Of a DNA stretch of 18,481 nt, positions 9,301 through 15,713 are shown piece by piece. The notes under the pieces are model-generated. The model was not told the origin of the DNA. It saw only the letters and a list, made by a program, of their open reading frames with translations, and did not search any database. This DNA is from DASWIG01 sp965371445 (lineage in GTDB: Bacteria > Acidobacteriota > Thermoanaerobaculia > Multivoradales > J023), in the NCBI GenBank assembly GCA_965371445.1, contig CBDUYN010000196.1, positions 1-18,481 on the forward strand, in the 5' to 3' direction. The translations under genes were made by a program, and so were the position numbers. Each line of letters starts with the position of its first letter. The first letter of the stretch is position 1.

Positions 9301-11547
9301 GCTCCCGACGCGGATCTTGCCCTGAAAGACGGAAGTGCGGTTCTCGTCGCGCTGGAGAAATCCCGCCCGCTCGAGCCAGGCGATGGCGGTTTTGACCTTG
9401 GTGTCGGCCGTCACGTCCTGTGATGTGAAGCCGGTCTCGACCTCCTCGTCGGCGAGCAGCTCGCCCGAGGTGACGACGACCTCGCCGTCGTCCGAGAGGC
9501 GCGCCCGGCGGATGCCGCGCAGCAGCTCGACGACGTCGCGGTGGCGGAGCTGCGAGCCGGCGGCCAGCTTGAACTGCGTCTCGACGTCGCCCGCGTCAAA
9601 GAGCAGGACGCAGTCCGACTCCAGCCGGTCGCGTCCCGCCCGTCCCGCCTCCTGGAGGTAGCTTTCGAGCGACCCGGGAACGTCGGCGTGGACGACGAGG
9701 CGTACGTCCTCCTTGTCGATCCCCATGCCGAAGGCGTTGGTGGCGCAGACGACGGGGACGCGTCCTTCGAGGAAGTCGTCCAGGACGTCGCGCTTTTCGC
9801 TGACCTTCAAGCCCGCGTGGAAAGCGTGGGCGACAATCTTCATCTCGCGGAGGAACTCCGCGCCCTCCTCCGATCGCCGGCGGCTGGTGAAGTAGACGAC
9901 GGCGCTCCCCGTCGGCTCGCCCGCGTCGAGGTGGAGGGCCTCCTCGACGAGAGCGGCGATACGCGGCAGCTTCTCGGCGGCACTTACAGACTCGACCCGG
10001 AAGCGGAGCTCCTCACGGTCGACGGCGCTCGTGAAGACGGTGAGCTCTTGACCGACCTCGCGGGCGAAGTGCGCCACGATCTCCTCGCGGACGTCGCGCT
10101 TCGCCGTCGCCGTGAAGCAGGCCACCGGCGGCACCGGCCGTGTCTTCCCCCCTTGATCCCCCCAGGGGGACAGTGTCTCCCCCCCTTGATCCCCCCAGGG
10201 GGACAGGCCTTGTCGCTCGGCCAGCTCCTTGATGAAACGCGCCGCGTAGAGGTAGTCGGGACGGAAGTCGTGTCCCCACTTCGAGAGGCAGTGGGCCTCG
10301 TCAAAAACCCAGGTGGCGACCTCGCGCTGCTCCAGGACGCGGCGAAACGAGGCGTTTCTGAGCTGCTCCGGCGCGACGTAGAGGAGCGCCACGTCGCCGA
10401 GGCGCACCCGGTCGAGGACGGCACCCCGCTCGGGCGGCGTCAGGAGTCCGTAGAGAGCCGCGGCGGCGGCGCTGCCGGTCACGCGGTTTAGGTTCTCGAC
10501 CTGGTCGTGCATGAGCGCCTGGAGGGGAGAGATGACGACCGTCAGCACACCGCGGCGAAGGTAGCGGACGAGCGCCGGCAGCTGGTAGCAGATCGACTTG
10601 CCGGCGCCGGTGGCGAGGATCGCGAGATGCGGACGCTCGCCGAGGCCCTGGCGGACAATCGCCGCCTGGAGGCTGCCGCCGTCCTCCGCCGCGGGCTCGT
10701 CGCGGAAGGCCTCGAAGCCGAAGTAGCGCCGCAGCTGTCCTTCCGGGTCGTGGGTCTCGCGGCAGTAGGAGCACTCCGGACCGTCGCAGGGGACGTCGCG
10801 CAAAGCGTGGAGGATCTCGACGACTTCCCCGTAGCGATGACGTACCCAGGGCGGCAGGACCGAGTTGCCGCCGGCCACCCGCAGCCAGGCGACGGCGTAG
10901 GCCCAGGCCGGACGGCCTTGGAAAGAGGAGGGGTCCGCCAAGACCTCCGAAAGCGCCTGCCGGCAGACGTCCTTCGGAAAGGATTTCTCAAGATAGGCGA
11001 CCGCTTCGTCGCTTGCCATCGCCTGGCGTCCGGCGATCGTCTCCAGCACCCGGGCGAGTCCGTGGCGGTCCGAGTCGTGGACGAAGCAGCAGGCGTAGAA
11101 GGCGAGGAGGTCCCGGTCGCTTGCGGAGAAACTCTGCCACTGGTCGCGGAAGACGCGGGACGCAAGACGCGCGTCGGCGATGGGGTCGTTCAAGGAGCTG
11201 CGGACGAGCTTGTAGTCCTTGACCAGGTGATGGTAGGGGTTTTCAGGGAAGGCGAGGGGCGAGAAGTAAAGCGTGTCGACGACGGGCTTCTCGAGGAGCT
11301 TGAGGTCGGGTGCGAGGCGGGCGAGGAGCGGCAGGTCGTGGCCCAGGAGGTTGTGTCCGAGGACGTACTCGGCCCCGCGGGCGAAGCGGTCGAGGTCGAC
11401 GAGGGCGCTTCCCAGGCGGAACGGCTCCTTGCGCTCGAAGGTCTTCGAGCCGCGGACGGCGCCGATGTGGTAGACGGCGTCTTTGCCTCGGGTCTCGAGG
11501 TCGAGGAGGATGGAGCGTCCGAGGAAGGCGTCGAGGGATTCGGGCAT
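6304..11547 (-). CDS. DEDD exonuclease - RecQ helicase - UvrD/Rep helicase fusion
   Basis: A 1747-residue protein from ATG 11547. A longer form from TTG 11604 is possible, but the decayed 5' copy at 12228-12286 also begins at this ATG. Residues ~10-150 resemble a DEDD 3'-5' exonuclease: DLE at 16-18, GHNLLGHD at 64-71, DPIADARLA at 121-129. A Cys cluster (CDGPECSYC) lies near 254-262. A RecQ-type SF2 helicase follows: Walker A ATGAGKS ~312, DEAH ~416, TAT ~479, QEAGRAGRD ~632. The C-terminal third is a UvrD/Rep SF1 helicase: AGPGSGKT ~1140, DEYQD ~1271, GDDDQSIYGF ~1312, TVHAAKGLEF ~1550, YVAMTRAR ~1583. All visible motor motifs look intact. DNA unwinding with 3' end trimming, in repair or in attack on foreign DNA, is likely. 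The location next to restriction and toxin-antitoxin genes favours defence, but this is inference. Confidence 0.9.
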   Translation of the reverse strand: MPESLDAFLGRSILLDLETRGKDAVYHIGAVRGSKTFERKEPFRLGSALVDLDRFARGAEYVLGHNLLGHDLPLLARLAPDLKLLEKPVVDTLYFSPLAFPENPYHHLVKDYKLVRSSLNDPIADARLASRVFRDQWQSFSASDRDLLAFYACCFVHDSDRHGLARVLETIAGRQAMASDEAVAYLEKSFPKDVCRQALSEVLADPSSFQGRPAWAYAVAWLRVAGGNSVLPPWVRHRYGEVVEILHALRDVPCDGPECSYCRETHDPEGQLRRYFGFEAFRDEPAAEDGGSLQAAIVRQGLGERPHLAILATGAGKSICYQLPALVRYLRRGVLTVVISPLQALMHDQVENLNRVTGSAAAAALYGLLTPPERGAVLDRVRLGDVALLYVAPEQLRNASFRRVLEQREVATWVFDEAHCLSKWGHDFRPDYLYAARFIKELAERQGLSPWGDQGGETLSPWGDQGGKTRPVPPVACFTATAKRDVREEIVAHFAREVGQELTVFTSAVDREELRFRVESVSAAEKLPRIAALVEEALHLDAGEPTGSAVVYFTSRRRSEEGAEFLREMKIVAHAFHAGLKVSEKRDVLDDFLEGRVPVVCATNAFGMGIDKEDVRLVVHADVPGSLESYLQEAGRAGRDRLESDCVLLFDAGDVETQFKLAAGSQLRHRDVVELLRGIRRARLSDDGEVVVTSGELLADEEVETGFTSQDVTADTKVKTAIAWLERAGFLQRDENRTSVFQGKIRVGSLEEAEQRIAGLRLSKAEGRRWLAILRALINAEPDQGLSADQIAERQDVRWPTAEDDRETPAQKVLRVLHEMSEAGLVDRGLRLSAYVRRRGRGNASVVFGRICALERALIDVMATHAPDAEPGGEWLELSLRALNQRLRDEEHPSNPEVLLRLLRSLSEDGKGLAGRHGSLELSYRARGRYRVRLGRSWQTLRELAERRQALAGVVLKRLLAEVPAEATGKILVEVGSAELVAAIRGDLVLRGQVRDYLAAAERALLFLHEQKVVQLQQGLAVFRQAMTLRLDEGARGRGYSQGDFKPLEEHYGERTFQIHVMARYAELGMEKVRSALRLVQDYFELGRSRFVKAYFAGEEEVIARATGRDSFRHIVDELQNPQQIALVAAEAERNLLILAGPGSGKTRVVVHRAAYLLRVVRVPARSILVLCFNRNAALEIRRRLRELVGEDARGVTVSTYHALAMRLTGTSFVAWGERPWEAKDERREPDFARLIPEAIELLRGGDELLGLGTDELRERLLAGYSHILVDEYQDVNRDQYELVAAIAGRHAEDGDTQADDAKRRLAILAVGDDDQSIYGFTGASVEFIRRFRDDYDAEVAYLTECYRSTAHIVECANAVIGENGGRMKREHPIRVDAARRRGPSGERVAVLRVKGAGGQAVAVAGRLRELVRLDPGLAWQDCAVLGRTHDVLASVRSVLEAEEIPLSWTPESPPPRLVRVREIARFFDTMTAERNMTCRASQLAERLQEMRGLDAENPWWTLLEEILEEWHEETGDAEVGSASTVEFLSEALAERRREPAFGEGVRLLTVHAAKGLEFRHVFVADGGWNVDEDVEEGRRLYYVAMTRARQTLCLFERADASNPHVGLVTGKHAERREPRLSAPSEDLLARRYDVLSLGDVFLDFAGQRAPSDPIHRRLAALGPGSVLGPVGIGAARIRLCNQAGEIVAALSAEAVRTWGERLPGIEAIRVLAMVERRAEDSTGDFREQLSCERWEVPWVEVVWRQG
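10141..10206 (-). repeat. Tandem 33-bp in-frame duplication inside the RecQ domain
   Basis: Two adjacent copies, 10141-10173 and 10174-10206, differ at one base. On the minus strand they encode LSPWGDQGGET and LSPWGDQGGKT, between ELAERQG and RPVPPVACFTATA, that is between the DEAH motif and the TAT motif of RecQ. Each copy contains the palindromic core CCCCCTGGGGGG. Confidence 0.95.
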
Positions 11548-11619
11548 CGTTCCCGGAGTGGCAGAAACAAGGCCGTTGACGGGGTCTCCGGGCCGCTCGG
11601 CCAACCCAGAGGGACCCGG

Positions 11620-11889
11620 CTAATCGGTTGCCCTTCTCGCAGCGAGACGGCGACGCATCTCCTCGGTAGAGATGCCGCTACCCGCCGGGCTACGCTTTCT
11701 GGAACGCTCGATCAAAGTCAGGAAGTCCGGGTTCGTCGCCAGCGACAGGGATTCGAGATCCACCCCGTCGACGGGCACCACGGCGGCCACCGGCGTCCCG
11801 TCTCGGGTGACCACCACCGTCTCCTTGGACACGTCTTGCGCGTATCCTGCCAGAGGACCCGTCGCTTCAGCCATCTCGATCGTCTTCAT
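11620..11889 (-). CDS. Phd/YefM-type antitoxin
   Basis: An 89-residue protein from ATG 11889, overlapping the stop of the preceding toxin gene as ATGA. The N-terminal part (MKTIEMAEATGPLAGYAQDV, then ETVVVTRDGTPVAAVVPVDG) has the Phd/YefM DNA-binding fold pattern, with the typical 'vvvtrdGkpvAalvp' strand pair. The C-terminal part (PDFLTLIERSRKRSPAGSGI, EEMRRRL) is the toxin-binding region. It should neutralise the RelE/ParE-like protein encoded immediately upstream and repress the pair. Here the antitoxin is second in the operon, the reverse of the usual order. The helicase gene starts 72 bp downstream on the same strand, so the two may share a transcript. Confidence 0.85.
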   Translation of the reverse strand: MKTIEMAEATGPLAGYAQDVSKETVVVTRDGTPVAAVVPVDGVDLESLSLATNPDFLTLIERSRKRSPAGSGISTEEMRRRLAARRATD

Positions 11890-12185
11890 AGCTCGATCTC
11901 CTTTCCTCCGATGCGAACATGGTTGCGGTCCTTGACCCCGACGGCACGGATCGTGACCAACGCCTCGGGCTCCTCCTGCACATCATAGTATACCCGCAGG
12001 TTCCCGATCCGAAGCTCCCAGGGCGCCACAGGGTTCGGCCTCATGGGCTTGCGATGGCGCGTGACGACCGTTGGCTGGTGCTCAAGCTGCCGTGAAACCG
12101 AGGCGAGGACGATGGCTTCGTCCCGAGCCGTCAGAATGGCCAGGTGGTCCTCTGCTTCGGGGTCGTACTCGATCCGGTAGGCCAA
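11886..12185 (-). CDS. RelE/ParE-family toxin
   Basis: A 99-residue protein. The start is TTG 12185, placed 7 nt after AGGAGGAG (12193-12200). It opens with AYRIEYDPEAEDHLAILTAR, contains ...HQPTVVTRHRKPMRP..PWELRIGNLRVYYDV, and ends in beta strands (ALVTIRAVGVKDRNHVRIGG). This matches the RelE/ParE fold, in which most members either cut mRNA at the ribosome or poison gyrase. RLEHQPTVVTRHRKPM followed by WELRIGNLRVYYDV is characteristic of the RelE-like branch. It is the first gene of the pair, with an ATGA overlap to the Phd-type antitoxin. It is unrelated in detail to the other toxin at 12358-12627. Confidence 0.85.
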   Translation of the reverse strand: MAYRIEYDPEAEDHLAILTARDEAIVLASVSRQLEHQPTVVTRHRKPMRPNPVAPWELRIGNLRVYYDVQEEPEALVTIRAVGVKDRNHVRIGGKEIEL

Positions 12186-12227
12186 ACCAGGGCTCCTCCT
12201 CCCCTAGCTTACCGCGTCGCGGTTCCC

Positions 12228-12286
12228 CTTGCCCCGGGTCTAGAGATCGAGGAGCGGTCGAGGAAGGCGTCGAGGGGTTGCGGCAT
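12228..12286 (-). pseudogene. Decayed copy of the 5' end of the exonuclease-RecQ-UvrD gene
   Basis: On the minus strand, ATG 12286 starts MPQPLDAFLDRS, against MPESLDAFLGRS at the start of the intact gene (11547). The match continues, with about 8 bases lost, to the bases encoding T-R-G in the intact gene. It aligns 12228-12286 with 11482-11547 and then stops. No longer ORF follows. It is a gene fragment left by duplication or recombination, and it places the TTG-started toxin and its antitoxin between fragment and intact gene. Confidence 0.75.
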
Positions 12287-12357
12287 CGTTTCTTTGCGTT
12301 CCTCGGATCCTTCCCGTTCCCTCGGAGACCTCTGCCTGGCGCGGACGATCTTATCCG

Positions 12358-12627
12358 TCAAAGCTGTGAAAGCAGCTTGGTGTACGCGTTGTGGGAGCCG
12401 ATCCAGAACCAGGCGATACGTTCACCCTCCTGGACACCCAGAGCCCTCCAACCCATACCGGCCCGGATCGAATAAATGGGTCTGCGGGTATGGGCCTTCT
12501 TGTACTCCAGGCTGGGATGGGAAGGATTTTCCTTCCACAATTTGTAATTCTTTCTCGCCGTGGCCCGGACATGAGCCGGAAGACCCGCAAACATCCGCCG
12601 GAAGCTAGCGGTCAGATGTGAGGTCAA
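12358..12627 (-). CDS. RelE/ParE-family toxin, second type
   Basis: An 89-residue protein from TTG 12627, which overlaps the stop of the antitoxin gene (TTGA, 12624-12627), so translation is coupled. Sequence features are a helical start (MTSHLTASFRRMFAGLPAHV, RATARKNYKLWKENPSHPSL) followed by strands (EYKKAHTRRPIYSIRAGMGW, RALGVQEGERIAWFWIGSHN). This is the pattern of a RelE/ParE-superfamily branch with a C-terminal 'v.wfwIGsHdeY..ll' signature. It probably acts as a translation-blocking toxin. The partner is the 73-residue protein upstream. Order is antitoxin then toxin, opposite to the other pair in this window. Confidence 0.8.
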   Translation of the reverse strand: MTSHLTASFRRMFAGLPAHVRATARKNYKLWKENPSHPSLEYKKAHTRRPIYSIRAGMGWRALGVQEGERIAWFWIGSHNAYTKLLSQL

Positions 12628-12842
12628 AGCTCGTCGAATCCCATCTCGAGCGTCCGCCCCGCCCGCAGCTCCGCGAGCGCCTGATCGGCTAGCTTCTCCA
12701 ACTGATCCTGGGAACGGACCAGGGTCTGCTCCCAGCGGCTCTCTCCGATGAGATCCTCCAGGATCTGACGGGCGAGCTCGTCCTGGAGCTCAGAGGGCAG
12801 CTTCGACGCCTCTTCGACGGCCTGGGTCAGTAACTCGGTCAT
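12624..12842 (-). CDS. Antitoxin partner of the RelE-like toxin
   Basis: A 73-residue acidic, helical protein from ATG 12842, six bases after GAGGAG. In-frame codons further upstream are Arg-rich spill-over from the end of hsdR and are unlikely to be translated. MTELLTQAVEEASKLPSELQ, followed by DELARQILEDL, is typical of small antitoxins made with RelE-like toxins ('a.kLp.eeQdelA..il.el'). The C-terminus (ADQALAELRAGRTLEMGFDE) is the likely toxin-binding tail. It overlaps the toxin start. The gap to the hsdR stop is only 28 bp, so the pair may be transcribed with the restriction operon. Confidence 0.8.
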   Translation of the reverse strand: MTELLTQAVEEASKLPSELQDELARQILEDLIGESRWEQTLVRSQDQLEKLADQALAELRAGRTLEMGFDEL

Positions 12843-12870
12843 CGTGGTCTCCTCGGTGGCGGCCATCCTA

Positions 12871-14793
12871 TCAGGGGCGATGCGGCGTGTCCACCTGCAG
12901 AAAGCGCGTCCGGACGTACTCCTCGGCACTCTCCGGGGTCAATTTCTTCGTCTGCGCCCCGGTGCGGACGAAGAAGTCCTTCTCGACGCCTTTCCACTTC
13001 AGGAAGACCGGCTCGGGACTGCGCTGGCAGCTCACCAGACACACCGGTTTACCCTGGGCGATCTGGATCCCGGGATCGATGCAGGTCCCAGCCCGGTCGC
13101 CCATGCCCTCGACGGTCTTCAGGAGCCGCCAGTAGGCCTTGTAGGTCGTGTAGTTGCGCAGCACGTCGAGGATGAAGCGCTCCTCGATCGCCTGGCGCAT
13201 GCTGTAGAGGCTGAAGGGCCCGAACTTGCCGTCGTCGCCCTCGGTGCCGAAAAGCTCCAGCGTCTTCGGCTTGGGCGTCGCCGTGAAAGCGAACGTCGAG
13301 AGGTTCGGCAGCGGACCGCGCTTCTCCATCTCGGCCAGGACGCGGTTCTCCAGCTCCTCCTCCGGCGTCTCTGCCCCGGCCTCCTCGGCTTCGGCCGCCG
13401 CCAGGTCCTCCGCCGCCAGCACCGACTTGAGGCTCTTCGTGCTCTCGCCCGACTGCGAGGAATGCGCCTCGTCGACGATCACCGCGAAACGCTGGCCGGG
13501 CAGAGATCCGATCTCCTCGGCGATGAACGGAAACTTCTGCAACGTGGTGACGATGATCGTCTTGCCCGCCTCCAGGGCCTCCTTGAGCTGCAACGACTTC
13601 TGGTCGATGTTCTCCACCACCCCGAGGGTCTGCTCGAACTGGCGCACCGTACGCTGCAGCTGACGGTCGAGCACCCGCCGGTCGGTGATGACGACGATGG
13701 AGTCGAAGACCCGCTCGTCGCTCGCGTCGTGGAGCGTCGAGAGCTGATGGGCGAGCCAGGCGATGGAGTTCGACTTGCCCGAGCCCGCTGAGTGCTGGAT
13801 CAGGTACCTCTGGCCCGCGCCGTGCTCGCGGGCGTGGGACACCAGGCGGCGGACGGTCTTGAGCTGGTGGTAACGCGGAAAGATGATCGACCGCTCGCCC
13901 GTCTTCTTGCCCAACTCGTCTTCTTCCTCGACCTCGTGGATGAACTGACGCAACAGGTCGAGGACGCTGTCGCGCGCCCAGACCTCTTCCCAGAGGTAGG
14001 AGGTGGCGAAGCCCGGCTGGGTCGGCGGCACCGGCGGGTTGCCCGCGCCGCCGTACTTGCCCCGGTTGAAGGGCAGGAAGCGCGTCTCCGTCCCAGCAAG
14101 CTGCGTCGTCACGTAGACCTGGTCGGGGTCGACGGCGAAGTGGGCGAGGCAGCGGCCGTAGGCGAAGAGCGGCTCGCGGGGATCGCGGGTGCTCTCGTAC
14201 TGCCGGACGGCGTCCTCGACACCCTGATCGGTCAGCAGGTTCTTGAGCTCGACGGTAAAGAGCGGCAGGCCGTTCAGGAAAAGCGCCAGGTCGAGCTCGT
14301 TCGTGTTCTTCTCGCTGTAGCGCAGCTGACGGACGACGGCGAAGAGGTTGCCCCGGTAGAGGCGTTCGAGCTCCTCGTTGAGCCCGCTCGCCGGACGGAA
14401 GTAGGCAAGACGGAGCTTGCAGCCCGAGTCCTTGACGCCTTTGCGCAGGACGTCGAGCGTGCCGCGCCGTTCGATCTCGCGGCGGAGACGCTTCAAGAAC
14501 CGGTCGTTGACCTCGGCGCCGTGGTGCTGCTTGAGACGCGCCCACTCCTTCGGCTGGGTGCCGGTCACGAAGCCGAGGACGTCGCCGGGGATCAGGCAGA
14601 GCTTCGGGTTGTACTCGGCGGGCCGGCGGCGGCGATAGCCGCCGGCGACGCTGCCGTCGCCGAAGGTGTCGGCGTTGAAGGGGAGGGGCTGCTCGGCGAC
14701 CTCCTCGCCGCCGCCGGCCTCGGCGTCGGGGCCGTGCGCGAGGAGGGCTTGCTCGATGGCGTCCTCGAAGGCGCGTTCGGTGAGGTCGGGCAT
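12871..14793 (-). CDS. hsdR: Truncated HsdR fused to an AlbA_2/Schlafen-like tail
   Basis: A 640-residue protein from ATG 14793, 8 nt after GGAGGG; type I HsdR subunits are usually about 1000 residues. The nuclease domain is present (NELDLALF..LPLFTVELKN: D168, E182, K184 of the PD-(D/E)XK site). The first motor lobe is also present: AGSGKS ~336, DEAH ~441, TATP ~504, up to ERFILDVLRNYTTYKAYWRL. At about residue 563 (nt ~13105) the HsdR sequence stops. The second motor lobe and C-terminal helical region are absent. The tail (GKPVCLVSCQRSPEPVFLKW, then DFFVRTGAQTKKLTPESAEE) looks like the end of an AlbA_2/Schlafen-type protein. An in-frame deletion is the simplest cause. It cannot translocate DNA in the normal way; the N-terminal nuclease might still fold. 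No hsdM is in the window. Confidence 0.8.
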   Translation of the reverse strand: MPDLTERAFEDAIEQALLAHGPDAEAGGGEEVAEQPLPFNADTFGDGSVAGGYRRRRPAEYNPKLCLIPGDVLGFVTGTQPKEWARLKQHHGAEVNDRFLKRLRREIERRGTLDVLRKGVKDSGCKLRLAYFRPASGLNEELERLYRGNLFAVVRQLRYSEKNTNELDLALFLNGLPLFTVELKNLLTDQGVEDAVRQYESTRDPREPLFAYGRCLAHFAVDPDQVYVTTQLAGTETRFLPFNRGKYGGAGNPPVPPTQPGFATSYLWEEVWARDSVLDLLRQFIHEVEEEDELGKKTGERSIIFPRYHQLKTVRRLVSHAREHGAGQRYLIQHSAGSGKSNSIAWLAHQLSTLHDASDERVFDSIVVITDRRVLDRQLQRTVRQFEQTLGVVENIDQKSLQLKEALEAGKTIIVTTLQKFPFIAEEIGSLPGQRFAVIVDEAHSSQSGESTKSLKSVLAAEDLAAAEAEEAGAETPEEELENRVLAEMEKRGPLPNLSTFAFTATPKPKTLELFGTEGDDGKFGPFSLYSMRQAIEERFILDVLRNYTTYKAYWRLLKTVEGMGDRAGTCIDPGIQIAQGKPVCLVSCQRSPEPVFLKWKGVEKDFFVRTGAQTKKLTPESAEEYVRTRFLQVDTPHRP

Positions 14794-14814
14794 CAAAGTG
14801 TCCCTCCGTATCGC

Positions 14815-14860
14815 GGATAGAATCTACATGACTTCTGCACAGGCCATGTAGATTCTATCC
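14815..14860. repeat. Perfect 16-bp inverted repeat before hsdR
   Basis: GGATAGAATCTACATG (14815-14830), a 14-nt loop, and its exact complement CATGTAGATTCTATCC (14845-14860). The right arm contains the stop codon of the small gene that precedes hsdR, and the left arm ends 22 bp before the hsdR start. It is AT-richer than its surroundings. No T-run follows on either strand, so an operator, RNA processing hairpin or tiny mobile-element remnant is more likely than an intrinsic terminator. Confidence 0.95.
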
Positions 14861-15064
14861 AGAGGACGATTCGCCCAGTTGGGCCTCCAACTCCTCGGCC
14901 GACACCCAGACCACCTTGCCGTTGCGCCACATGGCCAGCGGGATCCCCTCCTTCTTGTGCTCCAAGATGGCCTTCCGGGCCGCGTCACGGAGGGCCTGCT
15001 CGACGAGTTCGCCCTGCTGGAGGGTCCGGAGGATGTCGACGGGTGGCTTGGCTTTGACGCTCAT
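14855..15064 (-). CDS. Small partner protein of the zeta-like kinase
   Basis: A 69-residue protein from ATG 15064, overlapping the stop of the kinase gene as ATGA (15061-15064). It has a helical N-terminal half (VDILRTLQQGELVEQALRDA, ARKAILEHKKEG) and a strand-rich end (IPLAMWRNGKVVWVSAEELE). I do not recognise a named family with certainty. The size and coupling to a zeta-toxin-like kinase suggest an antitoxin or accessory subunit, and the placement between hsdS-derived sequence and hsdR suggests it belongs to the type I restriction operon. The stop lies inside the right arm of the 16-bp inverted repeat. Confidence 0.7.
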   Translation of the reverse strand: MSVKAKPPVDILRTLQQGELVEQALRDAARKAILEHKKEGIPLAMWRNGKVVWVSAEELEAQLGESSSG

Positions 15065-15654
15065 CGATCGAGTCCTTTGGAGAGGAGCCTCCAGATCCTA
15101 TCATCGACGACCCGAGTCTCCGTCGTTCGCCCTCCGGCGGCGATGAGCCGCGGGAGAGGTCCGCTCGCGCTGTCGTAGACGTGCCAGGCGCTTGCCATGG
15201 GCTGGTAGAGGTCGAAGAAGTTCTTCAAGCCCAGACGGTACCGCCTGCGGACCGTCTCCTCCGGTATGCCGTGACCGCCGCGACGCACACGATCGGCGAC
15301 TCGGGCAATAGCGTGCTCAGGGCTGGGCAGCCACAGGAAGATCAGATGGAAGAGGTATCCGTCGTCTAGAAGCCTGGCGATCCAGGAGGCGTAAGCGCGA
15401 CCAGCCAGCGTGGTCTCGAAAGCGAAGGTCGCCCGGCGACGGCTCAGCTCCCGCAGACGGGCCAGCATGATCCGGCCCGCAGCGAAGGCGGCTGCCTCCG
15501 GCGCGAAGGGTGAGAGGCCCTGGGCGATGAGGTCGGCGTTGACGAACTCAGTGACGCCGAGGGTGTCCTTGAGGAGAGCGGGGCCGGCGGTGGACTTGCC
15601 GGCGCCGTTGGGTCCGGCGAGGGCGATGAGGCTTGGCGGCGGGGCAGCGGTCAC
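15061..15654 (-). CDS. Zeta-toxin-like P-loop kinase
   Basis: A 197-residue protein from GTG 15654, whose start overlaps the stop of the preceding ORF (GTGA). Walker A is GPNGAGKST at residues 14-22. NADLIAQGLSPFAPEAAAFA (~38-57), then FAFETTLAG (~77) and RVRRGGHGIPEETVRRRY (~123) match the zeta-toxin / AAA_33 kinase group: Asp after the first strand, 'FETTLs' as second motif and the Arg-rich lid. Known zeta toxins phosphorylate UDP-N-acetylglucosamine; stand-alone relatives are often of unknown substrate. Pairing with the 69-residue gene suggests a toxin-antitoxin or accessory role. The overlap with an HsdS-type C-terminus suggests that the original order was hsdS - kinase - small protein - hsdR. 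Confidence 0.8.
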   Translation of the reverse strand: MTAAPPPSLIALAGPNGAGKSTAGPALLKDTLGVTEFVNADLIAQGLSPFAPEAAAFAAGRIMLARLRELSRRRATFAFETTLAGRAYASWIARLLDDGYLFHLIFLWLPSPEHAIARVADRVRRGGHGIPEETVRRRYRLGLKNFFDLYQPMASAWHVYDSASGPLPRLIAAGGRTTETRVVDDRIWRLLSKGLDR

Positions 15655-15713
15655 GCCGCTTCCTCGCGGACGTCGATCTTGCCCGTCACCGCGGCAGAGA
15701 TGAAGGCGGTGCC
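15651..15713 (-). repeat. HsdS 3'-end repeat, copy A (inside the TPR ORF)
   Basis: 21 codons including TGA, 57 of 63 bases identical to 17805-17867. It encodes TAFISAAVTGKIDVREEAA. It overlaps the GTG start of the kinase, which suggests it is the end of the original hsdS of this operon. Confidence 0.9.

Noticed and set aside
10141..10206. CRISPR-like direct repeats
   Set aside because: The two units are directly adjacent with no spacer, and both are coding and in frame in the helicase gene.
10507..11988. Plus-strand ORF of 493 codons, and smaller plus ORFs through 6277-10491
   Set aside because: Antisense to clear exonuclease and helicase motifs; typical GC-driven shadow frames.
13049..14545. 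Minus-strand ORF of 498 codons in another frame, plus antisense ORFs 12844-14820
   Set aside because: Arg/Pro/Ala-rich alternative frames of hsdR, which carries the nuclease and motor motifs.
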